DNA of 29,712 bases from assembly GCA_000226015.1 (NCBI GenBank), contig JH153133.1, forward strand, positions 47,276 to 76,987, written 5' to 3'. The notes under the pieces are model-generated. The model worked only from the letters and a program-made list of their open reading frames with translations. It made no database searches and had not been told where the DNA came from. This DNA is from Mnemiopsis leidyi. Its lineage: Eukaryota; Ctenophora; Tentaculata; Lobata; Bolinopsidae. Below are positions 29,598-29,712 of this stretch, piece by piece. The stretch's first letter is position 1. Every line of letters starts with the position of its first letter. A program made the translations under genes and the position numbers.

Positions 29598-29712
29598 TTG
29601 AATGGTTGATTTCTGCGATATATTGATTCACTGAGTAAGGGAGCTTTTCTGCGACTCATACCGTGAGTCCCGTTTTGCTTAACTGAGGGATCGCATGACC
29701 GCATCATGTCAT
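29598..29712. other. Window end, possible exon edge
   Basis: On the minus strand a donor-like ACG|GTATGAG (exon side from about 29663) follows short open frames. None joins in phase to the exon at 29250, so no exon is called. Confidence 0.2.

Overview
The window is nuclear DNA of an animal. It is AT-rich, has GT-AG introns of about 100 bp to 1.8 kb, and carries genes of ciliated metazoans: a lebercilin (LCA5) gene, a SAMD15-type gene and a tropomyosin. Compact genes, short introns, many small inverted-repeat DNA elements and a LINE scrap suggest an invertebrate, possibly a non-bilaterian. I cannot name the phylum from sequence alone.

Layout. 1-7400: no convincing host gene; tandem repeats, a recent 360-bp tandem duplication, a cluster of inverted-repeat elements (3.9-5.6 kb) and a LINE fragment (6.4 kb). 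7402-15793 (minus): a nine-exon lebercilin gene, with a secreted discoidin/F5/8-type lectin-like gene nested on the opposite strand in its fourth intron (11.0-11.8 kb). 15.8-18.9 kb: a spacer between the divergent lebercilin and SAMD15-like genes, holding two near-ideal RFX X-box palindromes. 18905-20074 (plus): the SAMD15-like gene, converging on a three-exon minus-strand gene (20662-21400) that encodes a complete but very short tropomyosin of 125 residues. 21.4-25.1 kb: no convincing gene. 25144-25839 (minus): the first two exons of an unrecognised gene rich in RRxS sites; its start codon lies in the last unit of a 54-bp tandem array. 26.16-27.52 kb: a composite DNA element with palindromic 15-bp modules and two broken FLYWCH zinc-finger pieces. 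27575-28508 and 28645-29250 (minus): partial models of two unrecognised genes. 29487-29594: a 108-bp MITE with perfect terminal repeats and a TAA target duplication.

How parts may work together (inference): lebercilin and SAMD15-like are divergent, and the X-boxes between them suggest shared control by RFX, the usual ciliary regulator. The most unusual items are the three-period tropomyosin, whose length differs from the 284-residue form by exactly 23 heptads, and the array of five identical six-residue upstream ORFs (MSSNYE or MSSNYQ, then stop) that copies the start of the gene it precedes. Two host genes (lebercilin and the lectin) each show a single-base frame break in an A/G-rich run, which looks more like assembly error than decay.
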